A stretch of 64,000 nt of DNA from Pantoea agglomerans (GCF_020149765.1 NZ_CP083809.1:682001-746000), one strand, 5' to 3'; shown: positions 8,102-18,361, counted from the first letter of the stretch. A program made the numbers and translations. Notes: generated from the sequence alone by a model not told the origin.

Positions 8102-9241
8102 TTACTCCTCCGCCAGAAACAGCTCCAGCAGCGAGTTCAAAAACAGCTTTCCTTTATCCGTTATCTGCCAGTGCGTGGCGCTCTCCGCCACGTAGCCCGC
8201 GGCGATCGCCGCATCCATCTGCGGGCGGATCGTCTGCTCGCTCAGGCCGGTATAGCGCGCAAACTCCTCACGCGGGGCGGCTTCCAGCAGGCGGAAGCGG
8301 TTCATAAAGTACTCGAACGGCTTCTCAACGTCGGCGACCTCATATTGCTTCTCCTGATAGCGCCCCTGCATAAAGCCGCGCGGATGGCGCGTCTTTACGG
8401 TGCGCACGATGCGGCCGTCCGGCTGGGTCAGCTTGCCGTGCGCGCCGCAGCCGATGCCGAGGTAGTCGCCAAAGCGCCAGTAGTTAAGGTTATGCTCGCA
8501 GCGGTAGCCCGGCTTCGCGTAGGCGGAGGTCTCATACTGCTGATAGCCGGCGGCGGTCAGCAGGCGATCCCCTTGCTCGAAAATATCCCACAGCGCGTCG
8601 TCGTCCGGCAGCGTCGGCGGGCGTGAACCGAACAGCGTATTCGGCTCAATAGTCAGCTGATACCAGGAGAGATGCGGCGGATTAAGCGCGATAGCCTGCT
8701 TCAGGTCGCTTAGCGCCTCTTCCAGCGACTGATCGGGCAGGCCGTGCATCAGGTCGAGGTTAAAGCTGCGCAGATGCAGCCCTTCCGCCAGCTGCGCGGC
8801 GCGCTTCGCCTCGTCCGGGCCGTGAATGCGCCCCAGCCGCGTCAGCTTCTGCGGGTCGAAGCTCTGCACGCCGATAGAGATACGGTTAATGCCCGCCAGC
8901 TGATAGGCGCTGAAGCGATCCGCCTCCACGGTGCCGGGATTGGCCTCCATGGTGATCTCCGCATCCGCCGCCAGCGGCAGCCGCGCGCGCACGCCATCCA
9001 TCAGCAGCTGCATCGCCTCGCCGCTCAGCAGGCTGGGCGTGCCGCCGCCGATAAAAATGGTGCGCACCTCGCGCCCGTGGGTCAGCGGCAGGTCATTTTC
9101 CAGATCGCGCAGCAGGTGCTGCACATACTCGACGTGCGGCACCTCGCCTTTTAACGCATGGGAGTTGAAGTCGCAGTAGGGGCACTTCTGCACGCACCAC
9201 GGAATATGGATGTAGAGACTTAACGGCGGTAAATCAGGCAT
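8102..9241 (-). CDS. hemW: Radical SAM heme chaperone HemW
   Basis: 379 residues, close to E. coli HemW (YggW) throughout. The radical SAM cluster motif is C16-x3-C20-x2-C23 (WCVQKCPYC), followed by GGGTPS near 67 and the C-terminal HemW domain. HemW is a coproporphyrinogen-oxidase homologue that acts as a heme chaperone; it lacks the oxidase function of HemN. It overlaps rdgB by 8 bases and is the last gene of the yggS-yggT-rdgB-hemW operon. In E. coli yggM and ansB lie beyond it; here the ABC importer block does. Confidence 0.96.
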   Translation of the reverse strand: MPDLPPLSLYIHIPWCVQKCPYCDFNSHALKGEVPHVEYVQHLLRDLENDLPLTHGREVRTIFIGGGTPSLLSGEAMQLLMDGVRARLPLAADAEITMEANPGTVEADRFSAYQLAGINRISIGVQSFDPQKLTRLGRIHGPDEAKRAAQLAEGLHLRSFNLDLMHGLPDQSLEEALSDLKQAIALNPPHLSWYQLTIEPNTLFGSRPPTLPDDDALWDIFEQGDRLLTAAGYQQYETSAYAKPGYRCEHNLNYWRFGDYLGIGCGAHGKLTQPDGRIVRTVKTRHPRGFMQGRYQEKQYEVADVEKPFEYFMNRFRLLEAAPREEFARYTGLSEQTIRPQMDAAIAAGYVAESATHWQITDKGKLFLNSLLELFLAEE

Positions 9242-9827
9242 TGCGCATCGCTTCCAGCAGCAGCGTCAATGCTTTGCCTCGATGAGAAACCGCGCCTTTT
9301 TCCGTTTTGCTCAGCTCAGCGGCGGTTTTGCCCAGTTCGGGCACGTAAAAGATGGGATCGTAGCCGAAGCCGCCTTCGCCAGCGGCGGAGCGGGTGATTT
9401 CGCCCGCCCAGCTGCCGTGAAACACCAGCGGCGTCGGATCGTCCGCATGGCGCAGATAGACCAGCACGCAGTGGAACTGCGCCTGACGTTCGCCATCCGG
9501 CACCGCTTCCAGCGCCTTCAGCAGTTTCTCAAGGTTCTCCCGATCGCTGGCGGATTCACCCGCGTAGCGCGCCGAATAGATGCCAGGCGCGCCGCCCAGC
9601 GCATCCACCGCCAGACCTGAATCGTCGGCGATGGCGGGCAGGCCGGTGATCTGCGCGGCGTGGCGCGCTTTCAGAATGGCGTTTTCGATAAAGGTCAGGC
9701 CGGTCTCTTCTGCCGACTCTACCCCCAGATCGGTTTGCGCCACGATATCCAGGCCAAAGGCGGAGAGCAGATCCGCCAGTTCACGTACCTTGCCGGGATT
9801 ACCGGTAGCGAGCACAACTTTTTGCAT
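9234..9827 (-). CDS. rdgB: XTP/dITP pyrophosphatase RdgB
   Basis: 197 residues. Hydrolyses dITP, XTP and other non-canonical purine nucleoside triphosphates to the monophosphates, keeping them out of DNA and RNA. The N-terminal nucleotide-binding segment [11 protein letters not shown] and the catalytic ADDSGL (D68/D69) are present, as is GGFGYDPIF. The ATG at 9827 gives the conserved [10 protein letters not shown] start and has GGAAC upstream; a possible ATG 15 bases further upstream adds MTGTA and is less likely. Unlike E. coli, no yggU lies between yggT and this gene: only 17 bases separate them. Confidence 0.95.
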   Translation of the reverse strand: MQKVVLATGNPGKVRELADLLSAFGLDIVAQTDLGVESAEETGLTFIENAILKARHAAQITGLPAIADDSGLAVDALGGAPGIYSARYAGESASDRENLEKLLKALEAVPDGERQAQFHCVLVYLRHADDPTPLVFHGSWAGEITRSAAGEGGFGYDPIFYVPELGKTAAELSKTEKGAVSHRGKALTLLLEAMRNA

Positions 9828-9844
9828 AGCAGTTCCAGTCATAT

Positions 9845-10399
9845 TTACAGCAGAAACCAGAGGCCTGGAAACAGATCCATACCCAGGAAGTTCAGGGCGT
9901 AGAGCACCAGAATCACAATCATCGCGGAGAAGTCGATGCCGCCCATCGCAGGCAGAATGCGGCGAATCGGCGCCATCAGCGGTTCAGTCAGCTGCACCAG
10001 CACGTAGTCCAGCGGGCCACGGCCCTGGCTGATCCAGCTCATCAGCGAGCGAATAATGATCACCCAGAACACCAGATAGCCAGCGGATTTTACCAGCGAG
10101 AGCAGGCCGACCAGCAGGTTGGCCGGATCGACCGAGAAGGCGCCGACCTGGATCAGCAGCAGAATCGGGTATTTCAGCGTCGTCAGCACAAACGCCAGCA
10201 GCAGCGAGGCGGTATCGACCGGACCGATGGCCGGAATAATGCGGCGCAGCGGCTTAATGATCGGCTGAGTGATCTTCACGACAAACTGCGACAGCGGATT
10301 GTAGAAATCGCAGCGCGACCACTGCATCCAGATGCGCAGCAGCAGCACCATCACATACAGGTCGATCAGCGTTTTGACTAAAAACGTCAGTGTTAACAT
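9845..10399 (-). CDS. yggT: YggT family membrane protein
   Basis: 184-residue inner-membrane protein with two YggT repeats. Each has hydrophobic helices followed by an amphipathic segment (RIWMQWS...[11 protein letters not shown] and SLMSWIS...[11 protein letters not shown]). The family is implicated in osmotic adaptation and membrane organisation, without an established biochemical activity. The ATG at 10399 follows GAGGAAC and matches the E. coli start; a TTG four codons upstream is a less likely alternative. It is cotranscribed with yggS (gap 12 bases). Confidence 0.92.
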   Translation of the reverse strand: MLTLTFLVKTLIDLYVMVLLLRIWMQWSRCDFYNPLSQFVVKITQPIIKPLRRIIPAIGPVDTASLLLAFVLTTLKYPILLLIQVGAFSVDPANLLVGLLSLVKSAGYLVFWVIIIRSLMSWISQGRGPLDYVLVQLTEPLMAPIRRILPAMGGIDFSAMIVILVLYALNFLGMDLFPGLWFLL

Positions 10400-10411
10400 G
10401 AGGTTCCTCAA

Positions 10412-11119
10412 TTATTGTTGTGGGTTGCGCGCGTAGTCCCGCGCGCCGAAAATCGCGGTGCCGATGCGCACCATGGTGCTGCCTGCGGCAATAGCCGCCT
10501 CCATGTCGTCGCTCATTCCCAGAGAAAGCGTATCGACGTCGGGAAAGCGCTGCTTTAGCTGGCGGAAGGCCTCGCCCATGCGCTGGCACACCGCCAGCTG
10601 ACGCCCGTAGTCGCTCTCTGGCGCCGGGATCGCCATCAGGCCGCGCAGGCGCAGCTGCGGCAGCGCGGCGACCTGCTGCGCCAGTTCAGGCAAGGCCTCC
10701 AGCATGATGCCAGATTTGCTGTTTTCGTCACTGATATTTACCTGAATCAACACATTCAGCGGCGGCAGCGAGGCGGGACGCTGATCGTTCAGGCGCTGAG
10801 CGATCTTCAGGCGATCCACCGTATGACACCAGGCGAAATGCTCCGCGACCAGGCGGCTTTTATTCGACTGCAGCGGGCCGATGAAGTGCCACTCAACCTC
10901 TGGATGTGCGGCCAGCGCCGCAATCTTTTCAACCCCTTCCTGCACGTAATTTTCGCCAAAGGCGAGCTGGCCGGCGTTAATCGCCTCTTCGACCGCGCTC
11001 GCAGGTTTGGTTTTACTGACGGCAAGCAGCGTAACTTCTTCTGGATCGCGCCCGCATTGCGTTGCGGCAGCGCGGATTCGCTGACGCAGTTGCTGTAGGT
11101 TGTGCTGGATTGAGGTCAT
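10412..11119 (-). CDS. yggS: PLP homeostasis protein YggS (PLPBP family)
   Basis: 235 residues, a fold-type III PLP-binding barrel without known enzymatic activity. The PLP lysine is K36 in LLAVSKTKP; HFIGPLQSNK and SLGMSDDM phosphate-binding segments are intact. Family members buffer intracellular pyridoxal phosphate and influence amino-acid pools. The start at 11119 corresponds to the E. coli start (M-x3-HNL) and lies only 16 bases from the divergent yggR start, so its promoter must lie inside yggR or overlap that gap. Confidence 0.95.
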   Translation of the reverse strand: MTSIQHNLQQLRQRIRAAATQCGRDPEEVTLLAVSKTKPASAVEEAINAGQLAFGENYVQEGVEKIAALAAHPEVEWHFIGPLQSNKSRLVAEHFAWCHTVDRLKIAQRLNDQRPASLPPLNVLIQVNISDENSKSGIMLEALPELAQQVAALPQLRLRGLMAIPAPESDYGRQLAVCQRMGEAFRQLKQRFPDVDTLSLGMSDDMEAAIAAGSTMVRIGTAIFGARDYARNPQQ

Positions 11120-11135
11120 CGTCAGGAGGCTATCT

Positions 11136-12188
11136 ATGGAGTTGGAAGAAATAGTGGCGCTTAGTGTAAAGCATAATGCCGCCGATCTGCACCTGTGCAG
11201 CGGAGATTCGCCACGCTGGCGGCGCCACGGCAGGCTGGAGCGCATCCCCCATCTTGCGCCGCTGACGGCCGACTGGCTGGCGCGCGCTGCCGGGCGCTAT
11301 CTCGACGCGCGGCAGCGCGAAGAGCTGGCGGCGCAGGGGCAAACCGACTTCGCCTTCTCGCTGGCTGACGGTCAGCGGCTGCGCGCCAGTCTGTTTCGTC
11401 AGCGGCAGGGGCTGTCGCTGGCGCTGCGCACCCTGGCGACCCGTTGCCCGACGCTGGAGAGCCTGCGCCTGCCGCCCGTGTTGCCCTGCTGGCTGCGGCT
11501 GGAGGATGGGCTGATTCTGGTAACCGGCGCCACCGGCAGCGGCAAATCCACTACGCTTGCGGCGATGGTCGACGCCATCAATCGTCAGCAGGCGAAGCAC
11601 ATTATTACCCTGGAAGATCCTATTGAGTTCATCCACCAGAGCCAGCGATCGCTGATCCAGCAGCGCGAGATCGGCGCGCACTGCGCCTCGTTCAGCCTCG
11701 GGCTGCGCGCCGCGCTGCGTGAAGATCCCGACGTTATTCTGCTGGGCGAGCTGCGCGACAGCGACACCATTCGCCAGGCGCTTACCGCCGCCGAAACCGG
11801 CCATCTGGTGCTCGCCACGCTGCACACGCGCGGCGCGGCGCAGGCGATAGATCGTCTGGTGGATGTCTTTCCGGCCGAGGAGAAAAATCTGGTGCGCGCC
11901 CAGCTGGCGGGCAGCCTGAAGGCGGTAATCGCGCAGAAGCTGGCGGCGGCGCGAGACGGCGGACGCATTGGGCTGTTTGAAGTGCTGGTCGCCACGCCCG
12001 CTGTGGCGAACCTGATCCGCGACGGCAAGATGCATCAGATCGGCGCGCTGCTGCAAACCGGCGCGCAGGCCGGGATGCAAACCTTCGCGCAGAGCCTGCT
12101 GGCGCGGCAGCGGGAAGGGCTGATCGCAGCGGAGCCAGGCGAGTGCTGCGCGGAAGTCAGTGGGTTTCGAACCAGTCCTGCAGAATAA
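11136..12188 (+). CDS. yggR: PilT-like secretion ATPase YggR
   Basis: 350-residue hexameric ATPase of the PilT/VirB11 superfamily. N-terminal PAS-like domain ([20 protein letters not shown]), Walker [10 protein letters not shown] (near 132), Asp box, Walker [10 protein letters not shown], and the His box [11 protein letters not shown]. No other type IV pilus gene is in the window, so it is an orphan, as in E. coli; its motor partner is unknown. The ATG at 11136 has an excellent CAGGAGG site. Its 3' end overlaps the convergent ruvX end by 32 bases. Confidence 0.9.
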   Translation: MELEEIVALSVKHNAADLHLCSGDSPRWRRHGRLERIPHLAPLTADWLARAAGRYLDARQREELAAQGQTDFAFSLADGQRLRASLFRQRQGLSLALRTLATRCPTLESLRLPPVLPCWLRLEDGLILVTGATGSGKSTTLAAMVDAINRQQAKHIITLEDPIEFIHQSQRSLIQQREIGAHCASFSLGLRAALREDPDVILLGELRDSDTIRQALTAAETGHLVLATLHTRGAAQAIDRLVDVFPAEEKNLVRAQLAGSLKAVIAQKLAAARDGGRIGLFEVLVATPAVANLIRDGKMHQIGALLQTGAQAGMQTFAQSLLARQREGLIAAEPGECCAEVSGFRTSPAE

Positions 12189-12573
12189 TCGCCGCCGACT
12201 GCGAATCCACCGAGCCTTTATTCAGCGCGCGATAGCCGCCGCGCTCGAACAGGCCGGCACGCGCTTCTACCGTGCTAAGGCGCTCATCCTGCAGCTCCAC
12301 GCGCACGCCGAAGCGCCCGTGCAGCCGGCTGGCGAACTTGCGCGCGCGCGCGGTAAGCGGCTGCTCGGTGCCGTCCATATTCAGCGGCAGGCCGACAACC
12401 ACAAAATCAGGCTGCCACTCTTTCAGCAGGCGCTCTATCTGCAGCCAGTCCGGGGTACCGTCCTGCGCTTTCAGCGCGGCGAGAGGTCGCGCGCTGCCGG
12501 TCAGCTGCTGGCCGACCGCCACGCCGATGCTTTTGGTGCCGAAGTCGAAGCCCAGCAAGGTTTGCGTCGACAT
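12157..12573 (-). CDS. ruvX: RuvX/YqgF, RNase H-fold nuclease
   Basis: 138 residues. RNase H-like fold with the acidic catalytic residues in [12 protein letters not shown] (D10), DERLSTVEA and the C-terminal D of [11 protein letters not shown] region. E. coli YqgF/RuvX is essential or near-essential and takes part in 16S rRNA 5'-end processing, with Holliday-junction resolvase activity reported for homologues. Its start overlaps the yqgE stop by one base (TGATG), so translation is coupled. Confidence 0.94.
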   Translation of the reverse strand: MSTQTLLGFDFGTKSIGVAVGQQLTGSARPLAALKAQDGTPDWLQIERLLKEWQPDFVVVGLPLNMDGTEQPLTARARKFASRLHGRFGVRVELQDERLSTVEARAGLFERGGYRALNKGSVDSQSAAIILQDWFETH

Positions 12574-13136
12574 CAGGCGTGTCCCGCATCGCTGGCGATG
12601 CTGTGAATATCGATGCCGATGCTGCGTGCCGCTTCGCGCCAGCGATCGGCAATCGGCGTCTGGAACAGAATATTGCTGTTGGCGGGGGTGGTAAGCCAGG
12701 CGTTCTCCAGCAGCTCGTTTTCCAGCTGATCTTTCTCCCAGGCGCAGTAGCCCAGCGCCACCAGCACATGCTCCGGCTGCGAAGCGGTGCCGAGCGACTC
12801 CAGCACGTCGCGGGACGTGGTGATCACCGTGGTGTCGGAAATGCGGATGCTGGAAGAGAAGATGCGCTGGGCGGAGTGAAGAATAAAGCCGCGATCCTCA
12901 GCCAGCGGGCCGCCGCTGAAAACCGGTTTGTCCAGGCGGATCGCGGGGTCGCGCTCGCCTGACGTGATTTTCAGCTTCTTTAAAATGCCTTCGACCGTCA
13001 GATTTTCCATTGGCTTGTTGATAATCAAACCCATCGCGCCTTCTTCATTGTGCTCGCAGATATAGACCACGGAGCGTTTGAAAAAGGGATCCTGTAGGGA
13101 AGGCATGGCAATCAAAAAATGATGCTGTAAATTCAT
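12573..13136 (-). CDS. yqgE: YqgE/AlgH family protein
   Basis: 187 residues, same length as E. coli YqgE (UPF0301). Conserved segments [44 protein letters not shown] and [13 protein letters not shown] are present. The family is linked by name to alginate regulation (AlgH) but has no proven biochemical role. The start at 13136 was chosen by the conserved N terminus. It sits between gshB (81-base gap) and ruvX (one-base overlap) in one minus-strand operon. Confidence 0.93.
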   Translation of the reverse strand: MNLQHHFLIAMPSLQDPFFKRSVVYICEHNEEGAMGLIINKPMENLTVEGILKKLKITSGERDPAIRLDKPVFSGGPLAEDRGFILHSAQRIFSSSIRISDTTVITTSRDVLESLGTASQPEHVLVALGYCAWEKDQLENELLENAWLTTPANSNILFQTPIADRWREAARSIGIDIHSIASDAGHA

Positions 13137-13216
13137 TCTCACTCGATGTACCAAAATAGCCGGCGCGGGTCTGCGCCGGTTTGGGTTGATCACGGAGCCT
13201 GGCTCCAGGGTCATGC

Positions 13217-14161
13217 TCAGCCCAGACGCTTCTCGATAGCGTCCATCAACATACCGGTGATGGAGATCGGGAATGCGGCTTCAATTTCACGCACGCAGGT
13301 CGGGCTGGTGACGTTCACTTCCGTGAGTTTATCACCAATGATATCCAGGCCGACAAAAATCAGTCCTTTTGCTTTCAGCGTCGGGCCGACGCGGCGGGCA
13401 ATTTCCCAGTCGCTTTCGCTCAGCGGGCGCGCTTCGCCGCGGCCGCCAGCGGCCAGGTTGCCGCGCGTTTCGCCGCCCTGCGGGATGCGCGCCAGGCAGT
13501 AAGGCACCGGCTCGCCGTCCACGACCAGCACGCGCTTGTCGCCCTCTTTAATGGCTGGCAGATAGTTCTGCGCCATACAGAAGAACTGGCCGTGGTTGGT
13601 CAGCGTCTCGGTGATCACGCCAAAGTTCGGGTCGTCCTGCTTTACGCGGAAAATCGACGCGCCGCCCATGCCGTCCAGCGGCTTCATAATAATGTCGCCG
13701 TGCTCCTGCCAGAAGGCGCGCAGTTTCTCTTTGCTGCGCGTCACCAGCGTATCTGGCGTGAACTCAGAGAACCAGGCGGTATAGAGCTTCTCGTTACAGT
13801 CGCGCAGGCTCTGCGGCTTGTTAACGATCAGCGTGCCTTGCTCTTCGGCGCGCTCCAGAATATAGGTGGCGTAGATAAACTCCGTGTCGAACGGCGGATC
13901 CTTACGCATCAGAACCACGTTGAGATCGGCCAGCTTAATCTCCTGCTCGCTGCCGAACTCATACCATTTATCATAGTTCTGATCGACGCTCAGCAGGCGA
14001 GTGCGGGCGTAAGCGACGCCGCCGCGCAGCGAGAGGTCGGCCATCTCCATATAGTGAATTTCGTAACCGCGGCGCTGTGCTTCCAGCAACATGGCGAAGC
14101 TGGTGTCTTTTTTAATGTTGATGGACGCGATTGGGTCCATCACGATGCCTAGCTTAATCAT
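13217..14161 (-). CDS. gshB: Glutathione synthetase
   Basis: 314 residues. ATP-dependent ligation of glycine to gamma-glutamylcysteine, the second step of glutathione synthesis, in the cytoplasm. N-terminal [11 protein letters not shown], substrate region [13 protein letters not shown]-grasp motifs [11 protein letters not shown], glycine-rich loop [15 protein letters not shown] and metal ligands in EVNVTSPT are intact. It follows rsmE by 116 bases; a hairpin at 14177-14196 lies between them. Confidence 0.96.
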   Translation of the reverse strand: MIKLGIVMDPIASINIKKDTSFAMLLEAQRRGYEIHYMEMADLSLRGGVAYARTRLLSVDQNYDKWYEFGSEQEIKLADLNVVLMRKDPPFDTEFIYATYILERAEEQGTLIVNKPQSLRDCNEKLYTAWFSEFTPDTLVTRSKEKLRAFWQEHGDIIMKPLDGMGGASIFRVKQDDPNFGVITETLTNHGQFFCMAQNYLPAIKEGDKRVLVVDGEPVPYCLARIPQGGETRGNLAAGGRGEARPLSESDWEIARRVGPTLKAKGLIFVGLDIIGDKLTEVNVTSPTCVREIEAAFPISITGMLMDAIEKRLG

Positions 14162-14176
14162 TATTCTCTCCTCAGA

Positions 14177-14196
14177 GAGGCGGTTTTTTCCGCCTC
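14177..14196 (-). terminator. Hairpin between rsmE and gshB
   Basis: A 7-bp GAGGCGG/CCGCCTC stem with a six-base loop, without a downstream T run on the minus strand. It may attenuate transcription or mark a processing site; it is not a clear terminator. Confidence 0.35.
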
Positions 14197-14277
14197 GTTC
14201 TGTGCGGTCAGCGCAGGCTGACCAGTCAGGACGCCAGTAAGTGCTGCGCGCGTCTTAATATAACCCCTGATTATTCC

Positions 14278-15009
14278 CTAGCCGAGATCGCCAAACCTCA
14301 CCTGGAGTGCCGTAATCGCGGTCAGCGCGGTGGTTTCCGTGCGTAAAACGCGCGGGCCGAGCAAAATATCGGTAAAACCGTGCTCGCCCGTCATCGCGAT
14401 CTCCTCGGCGCTCAGGCCGCCTTCGGGGCCGATAAGCAGGCGAACCCGCTCAACCGGCTGCGGCAGCGTATTAATGCTCTGCTGCGCGCGCGGATGCAGA
14501 TTGAGCTTCAAACTGTCGTCAGCCTCGGCACACCAGGCCTCCAGCGTCATCGCCGGGCGGATTTCCGGCACGCGGTTGCGGCCGCACTGTTCGCAGGCGG
14601 CGATAGCGATCTTTTGCCACTGCTGAAGTTTTTTCGCCAGTCGTTCGGCATCCAGCTTAACGCCGCAGCGTTCCGAAAAGAGGGGCGTTATCACGCTCAC
14701 GCCCAGTTCAATCGATTTCTGGATAGTGAACTCCATCTTTTCGCCGCGCGACATCACCTGGCCGAGATGCAGAAACAGGGGAGACTCACGATCGTCGGGC
14801 TGGCCTTCAAGGACTCTTACTTTTACACGCTTTTTATCTACAAGAGTGATCTCTGCCGCAAAAGTCAGATTAGTGCCATCAAAGAGCGCCAGACGCTGGC
14901 CGCTGGTCATACGCAGAACGCGCCCAACGTGGTTAGAGGCGTCTTCGTCCAGCGCGATCTCGCTGCCGCTGGTTAAAGGTTCGGAATGATAAATGCGAGG
15001 TATGCGCAT
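14278..15009 (-). CDS. rsmE: 16S rRNA m3U1498 methyltransferase
   Basis: 243-residue SPOUT-class enzyme that methylates N3 of U1498 in 16S rRNA with SAM. N-terminal PUA-like domain, then the knotted SAM-binding site with [10 protein letters not shown] and [11 protein letters not shown]. The start at MRIPRIYH matches the family. It lies 73 bases downstream of endA and upstream of gshB in the same direction. Confidence 0.95.
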   Translation of the reverse strand: MRIPRIYHSEPLTSGSEIALDEDASNHVGRVLRMTSGQRLALFDGTNLTFAAEITLVDKKRVKVRVLEGQPDDRESPLFLHLGQVMSRGEKMEFTIQKSIELGVSVITPLFSERCGVKLDAERLAKKLQQWQKIAIAACEQCGRNRVPEIRPAMTLEAWCAEADDSLKLNLHPRAQQSINTLPQPVERVRLLIGPEGGLSAEEIAMTGEHGFTDILLGPRVLRTETTALTAITALQVRFGDLG

Positions 15010-15082
15010 ACAGGCCCTGAAAGCTGAGCGCCGCGCACCCGGCGCGGCAATATCGAGAAGACGTTAGTGTAGGGCAGTGATT

Positions 15083-15790
15083 TTAACGCTGGCAAGCCTG
15101 CTGCACATAAGGATTGTGATTGCCCTGCGCGCGCGCGATGCGCTGGTCGCGTTCGCACTCCCAGCTGGAGACCGGATAGAGCTTGTTCCAGACGGTGAAT
15201 AGCTGGGTCTGCTGGCGCGAGAGGCGCAGATGGTACTGGTCGCGCATATAGAAGTAGGTGCGCGCAATGGCGCCGCGCGCGCGGGCGGGCGGCTCGGCCT
15301 GCTTGTTCTTGAAGTCTACCTTCATGGCGCACTGGCCATACTGCTGTTCGCCGCCGTTCCACTGGCTGTAGGCGAAGTTACCGCGGTCGCCGTTCACCTC
15401 GCCGATGGCGGGCTGCAGGTTATGCAGATCGCTTTCAATGCGGCGATAGTCGGCATCTTTGCTGCAGTTTTTGCGGCCGCCGTTCTGCCAGCACTGACGC
15501 TGGTGGCCAAACTCCCAGGCGGGCATGACATGCTCCCACTCGATGCGTCCGGCGCGGTTGGCGTTTTTACGCACCTGATAGCCGCAGCTGTTGAGATCGG
15601 GAATGCCTTTTTTACCCTGCCAGCTGATTTTACAGCCGCAGTAGAAAGAGCCGGGCGCGTCGGCGTTGATCGCCGCAGCGAAGGTTTTCGCCTGCTGAAA
15701 GTTATTTTGATGGTAGTTGTTCAGCGCGATCGCCTGGGCGGCAAGAGGGGAGAGCAGCAGCGCGACGGCGCAGATCATTTTGCGAGACAT
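15083..15790 (-). CDS. endA: Periplasmic endonuclease I
   Basis: 235 residues with a signal peptide (cleavage likely after AQA at residue 20). Non-specific, Mg-dependent double-strand DNA endonuclease of the periplasm. The beta-beta-alpha metal active site is [12 protein letters not shown] (H87) with RGNFAYSQW downstream; eight or more cysteines (for example FYCGCK, GQC, WEC) fit a disulfide-bonded exported enzyme. Confidence 0.95.
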   Translation of the reverse strand: MSRKMICAVALLLSPLAAQAIALNNYHQNNFQQAKTFAAAINADAPGSFYCGCKISWQGKKGIPDLNSCGYQVRKNANRAGRIEWEHVMPAWEFGHQRQCWQNGGRKNCSKDADYRRIESDLHNLQPAIGEVNGDRGNFAYSQWNGGEQQYGQCAMKVDFKNKQAEPPARARGAIARTYFYMRDQYHLRLSRQQTQLFTVWNKLYPVSSWECERDQRIARAQGNHNPYVQQACQR

Positions 15791-15868
15791 GATGCAATTT
15801 TTTTCTCAGTCGGTAAAAAAGGGCGGCAGGGTAGCAGAATGGCGCCGCGAGCGGAATGGGAATTGCCC

Positions 15869-16381
15869 TCAGGCTGGCGAATAGTCGCCCGGTTTTAGCA
15901 GGCTTTTGCAGCGCACGCAGCGGTATTCGCTTTCGCCGCGCAGCACGCGGTTATGGCGGCGTAGGGTAAGATGATGCTGCTGGCATCCACAGCGGTAGGG
16001 AAAGGTGGCGGCACGCACCGAGGCGATCTCGAACTGATGGGTGCGGCGCGCGGGTACGCCAAGCACCTCCTGCATCATCCACTTCCACTCTTTGCCGTGC
16101 GGCGGCACGCGGCCAAAGACTTTCCAGACCAGCAGATGGGCCAGCTCGTGCGGCACCACTTCCTCAATAAACGCCTGCTGATTTTCCAGCAGCAGCACCG
16201 GATTAAGGCGAATTTCCCACTTCTCCAGCCAGGCGGTGCCGGCCGCCGTGCCGCGCTGCTGGTAGACCAGCGTCGGTTCGGCAAAAGGGCGCTCCAGCCT
16301 GTCGCTGGCAAGCTGTAAAAAATGGCGCAGCGAGCGCATAACGGCCTGCTGGAGGGCGATGGGAAGTCGGGGCGTTTTCAT
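15869..16381 (-). CDS. sprT: SprT family zinc metallopeptidase-like protein
   Basis: 170 residues. The zinc site H78-E79-x2-H82 (PHELAHLL) is intact, and the C terminus has a zinc-ribbon with CGC and CVRC pairs. Members resemble the SPRTN protease domain; the physiological role of bacterial SprT is not settled. The start MKTPRLPIA at 16381 matches E. coli; the longer frame adds twelve non-conserved residues. A bidirectional terminator separates it from galP upstream. Confidence 0.93.
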   Translation of the reverse strand: MKTPRLPIALQQAVMRSLRHFLQLASDRLERPFAEPTLVYQQRGTAAGTAWLEKWEIRLNPVLLLENQQAFIEEVVPHELAHLLVWKVFGRVPPHGKEWKWMMQEVLGVPARRTHQFEIASVRAATFPYRCGCQQHHLTLRRHNRVLRGESEYRCVRCKSLLKPGDYSPA

Positions 16382-16420
16382 GGCGGAAAGCATAGGCGGC
16401 GAGAGGGAAGAACTCAATCA

Positions 16421-16455
16421 AATAAAAAAGGCGGGCTGCAAGGCCCACCTTTTTG
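16421..16455. terminator. Bidirectional terminator downstream of galP
   Basis: A 7-bp stem (16430-16436 with 16443-16449, one G-T pair) flanked by an A-rich stretch on the left and a T run on the right, so it reads as a rho-independent terminator on both strands. It would end galP transcription on the minus strand. Confidence 0.75.
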
Positions 16456-16461
16456 TGCAGT

Positions 16462-16531
16462 GCGGGTGAGATGGTCCGATCGCAAAGACGCAAAAAGCGG
16501 CATCCTTGCCAGCTCGGCCCATCTCACCCGC
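16462..16531. repeat. Long inverted repeat downstream of galP
   Basis: GCGGGTGAGATGGTCCGA (16462-16479) is the inverted complement of 16514-16531 with one mismatch: 18 bp, of which the outer 13 bp are perfect. The intervening 34 bases are AG-rich on the plus strand. It lies between the galP stop codon and its terminator. It could be a dispersed intergenic palindrome of the REP/BIME kind or an mRNA 3'-end stabilising stem; the sequence does not match the REP or ERIC consensus I know. Confidence 0.7.
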
Positions 16532-16581
16532 TTGCGAGCATGGTTGCGCGCTGTTGGAGGCGAGCGTACCCGCCTGAGTAC

Positions 16582-17979
16582 TTAGTTGTTTGAACCGATG
16601 TCGCGCAGTTTCTTGCCGGACATCAGGTTGCGCTCGATATGCTCCAGCGAGACGTTTTTGGTCTCTGGAATCAGCATCAGGGTCAGCACAATAAAGAAGA
16701 CGTTCAGCAGCGCATAGACCCAGAAGGTGTTCGCGTTGCCCAGCGTATTCAGCATGGTGAGGAAGGTCGCGCCGACAATCATATTGGCGATCCAGTTGGT
16801 CGCGGTCGAAACGGTAATACCGAAGTCGCGGCCTTTCAGCGGCTGGATCTCCGAGCACAGCACCCAAATCAGCGGGCCGGCGCTCATGGCGAAGCCGACG
16901 ATAAACATCAGCAGCATGGCGATAGCGAAGTACTGCGCGCCCTGCGAGTGAATGCCCATATGCAGCATGGTGCCCAGTACGCCCATACCCGCTGCCATCA
17001 CCAGGAAGCCCAGGATCAGGGTCGGCTTACGGCCCCAGCGGTCTACCAGACCGATGGCGATAAAGGTTGCCAGCACGTTGACCAGGCCAACGATAACGGT
17101 GCCCCACATCTGCTCGGTGGTATTGGTAAAGCCGGCAATTTCAAAAATCTTCGGCGCGTAGTACATGATGACGTTCATACCGGTGAACTGCTGCATTACC
17201 TGCAGCAGCACGCCGAGGAACACCGCGCGGCGGAAATTGCTGTTGCCCTGGAACAGCTGCCAGCCGGACTGCTTGATCTTCAGGCTCTCGCGGATCTCTT
17301 CCAGCTCGCGTTTCGCCTGCTCGCTGGTGTCGCGCAGACGATCCAGCACGCGCTGGGCGTCGCGGAAGTCGCCTCTGGCCGCCAGCCAGCGCGGGCTGTT
17401 GGGCAGGAACATAACGCCTACCAGCAGCAGCACCGCCGGAATGGTGATGATGCCGAGCATCCAGCGCCAGTCGCCGGACGCGCTAAAGGCGGTGTCGGAG
17501 AGATAGGCGCCAAGAATACCGATCGTAATCATCAGCTGATAGAGCGAAATCATCGAGCCGCGGATTTTTTCCGGCGCGATTTCAGACAGGTAGAGCGGCG
17601 CGGTATAAGAGGCAACGCCGACGGCGAGACCCAGCACCACGCGTGCGACGATCAGCATTTCCGGGTTCGGCGCCATAGCGGACCACAGCGAACCGATAAC
17701 AAACAGAATAGCGCCCGCCATCAGGCTCTTTTTACGACCGAGACGCGACGACATCCAGCCGGAGCCGACCGCGCCGACCGCGGCGCCGAACATCATGGAG
17801 CTAACGATCCACTCCTGCTGGTGTGCGGTAACGTTAAAGTCTTTAGCGATAAACGGCAGCGCGCCCGCGATAACGCCGATATCGAGTCCAAATAACAGCC
17901 CTGCGAGAGCCGCAAGAAAGCAGACAAACAAGGTCATCGCCTTGTTTGAGGTTCTGCTTTTGTGAGTGTTGCCAGGCAT
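16582..17979 (-). CDS. galP: Galactose/proton symporter
   Basis: 465-residue major facilitator of the sugar-porter family with twelve membrane helices, close to E. coli GalP. Motifs: [15 protein letters not shown] in helix 1, [16 protein letters not shown]-type loop as [23 protein letters not shown] (helix 7 sugar-binding), DRWGRKPTL, and [12 protein letters not shown] at the end. It takes up galactose and glucose with protons. Two ATGs are possible; the one at 17979 has GGAGG four bases upstream and is preferred over 18003, which would add eight residues. The upstream region has CRP-like and GalR-like sites. Confidence 0.96.
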   Translation of the reverse strand: MPGNTHKSRTSNKAMTLFVCFLAALAGLLFGLDIGVIAGALPFIAKDFNVTAHQQEWIVSSMMFGAAVGAVGSGWMSSRLGRKKSLMAGAILFVIGSLWSAMAPNPEMLIVARVVLGLAVGVASYTAPLYLSEIAPEKIRGSMISLYQLMITIGILGAYLSDTAFSASGDWRWMLGIITIPAVLLLVGVMFLPNSPRWLAARGDFRDAQRVLDRLRDTSEQAKRELEEIRESLKIKQSGWQLFQGNSNFRRAVFLGVLLQVMQQFTGMNVIMYYAPKIFEIAGFTNTTEQMWGTVIVGLVNVLATFIAIGLVDRWGRKPTLILGFLVMAAGMGVLGTMLHMGIHSQGAQYFAIAMLLMFIVGFAMSAGPLIWVLCSEIQPLKGRDFGITVSTATNWIANMIVGATFLTMLNTLGNANTFWVYALLNVFFIVLTLMLIPETKNVSLEHIERNLMSGKKLRDIGSNN

Positions 17980-18043
17980 TTTGCCTCCGAGTTTATCCAT
18001 CATTGTTGTTATCTAATGTTAAAAAACCTCTTTCGGGGAAAAA

Positions 18044-18057
18044 GTGATAGCGATCAC
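18044..18057. promoter_or_regulatory. CRP-like site upstream of galP
   Basis: GTGATAGCGATCAC is a perfect palindrome matching the core of the CRP consensus (TGTGA-N6-TCACA) at all but the outermost bases. It lies 65 bases upstream of the galP start and 5 bases from the GalR-like operator, consistent with the known CRP activation of E. coli galP. Confidence 0.65.
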
Positions 18058-18062
18058 GCTGA

Positions 18063-18076
18063 TGTAATCGCTTACA
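18063..18076. promoter_or_regulatory. GalR/GalS-like operator upstream of galP
   Basis: TGTAATCGCTTACA is a full match to the GalR-family operator core TGTAA-N-CG-N-TTACA. E. coli galP is repressed by GalR and GalS, so the site is expected. A half-matching copy (TGTAATCGG then TATCA, 18266-18279) lies about 200 bp further upstream and might be a second operator. Confidence 0.7.
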
Positions 18077-18361
18077 CACGCCGAAACCCTGAAATTCAGC
18101 ATATTCAGCCCGAAAAGGTTAAGTAACCAGTAAGGTATAGCACTTGTTAAGTTTCCGACATGGCGTCAATTATCGGCTATCAGAGGACGCTGAAAATAAC
18201 GCATTTTCAGCCGAATAACCACGGAGGTTAAATCCTAAATAACAGATTATTAAAGCGTTTCAATTTGTAATCGGTATCACGCTTGCCGTTGACGAGTCTG
18301 AGAAGTGTAGTTGAGAAAAGAAAATGTGCTGAGCAGGGCGCAGGGCGGGGAGAAAAGGCGC
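18077..18361. other. galP upstream intergenic region, no gene
   Basis: With the operators at 18044-18076 and the metK terminator on its right, this makes up the 434-base galP-metK gap. Apart from the partial GalR-like half operator at 18266-18279, I see no gene, RNA or repeat in it. It is moderately AT-rich, as expected of a regulated promoter region. Confidence 0.5.

Noticed and set aside
16639-17895. A 418-codon plus-strand frame opposite galP
   Set aside because: Shadow of a clear galP gene; His/Gln/Arg-rich translation with no family resemblance.
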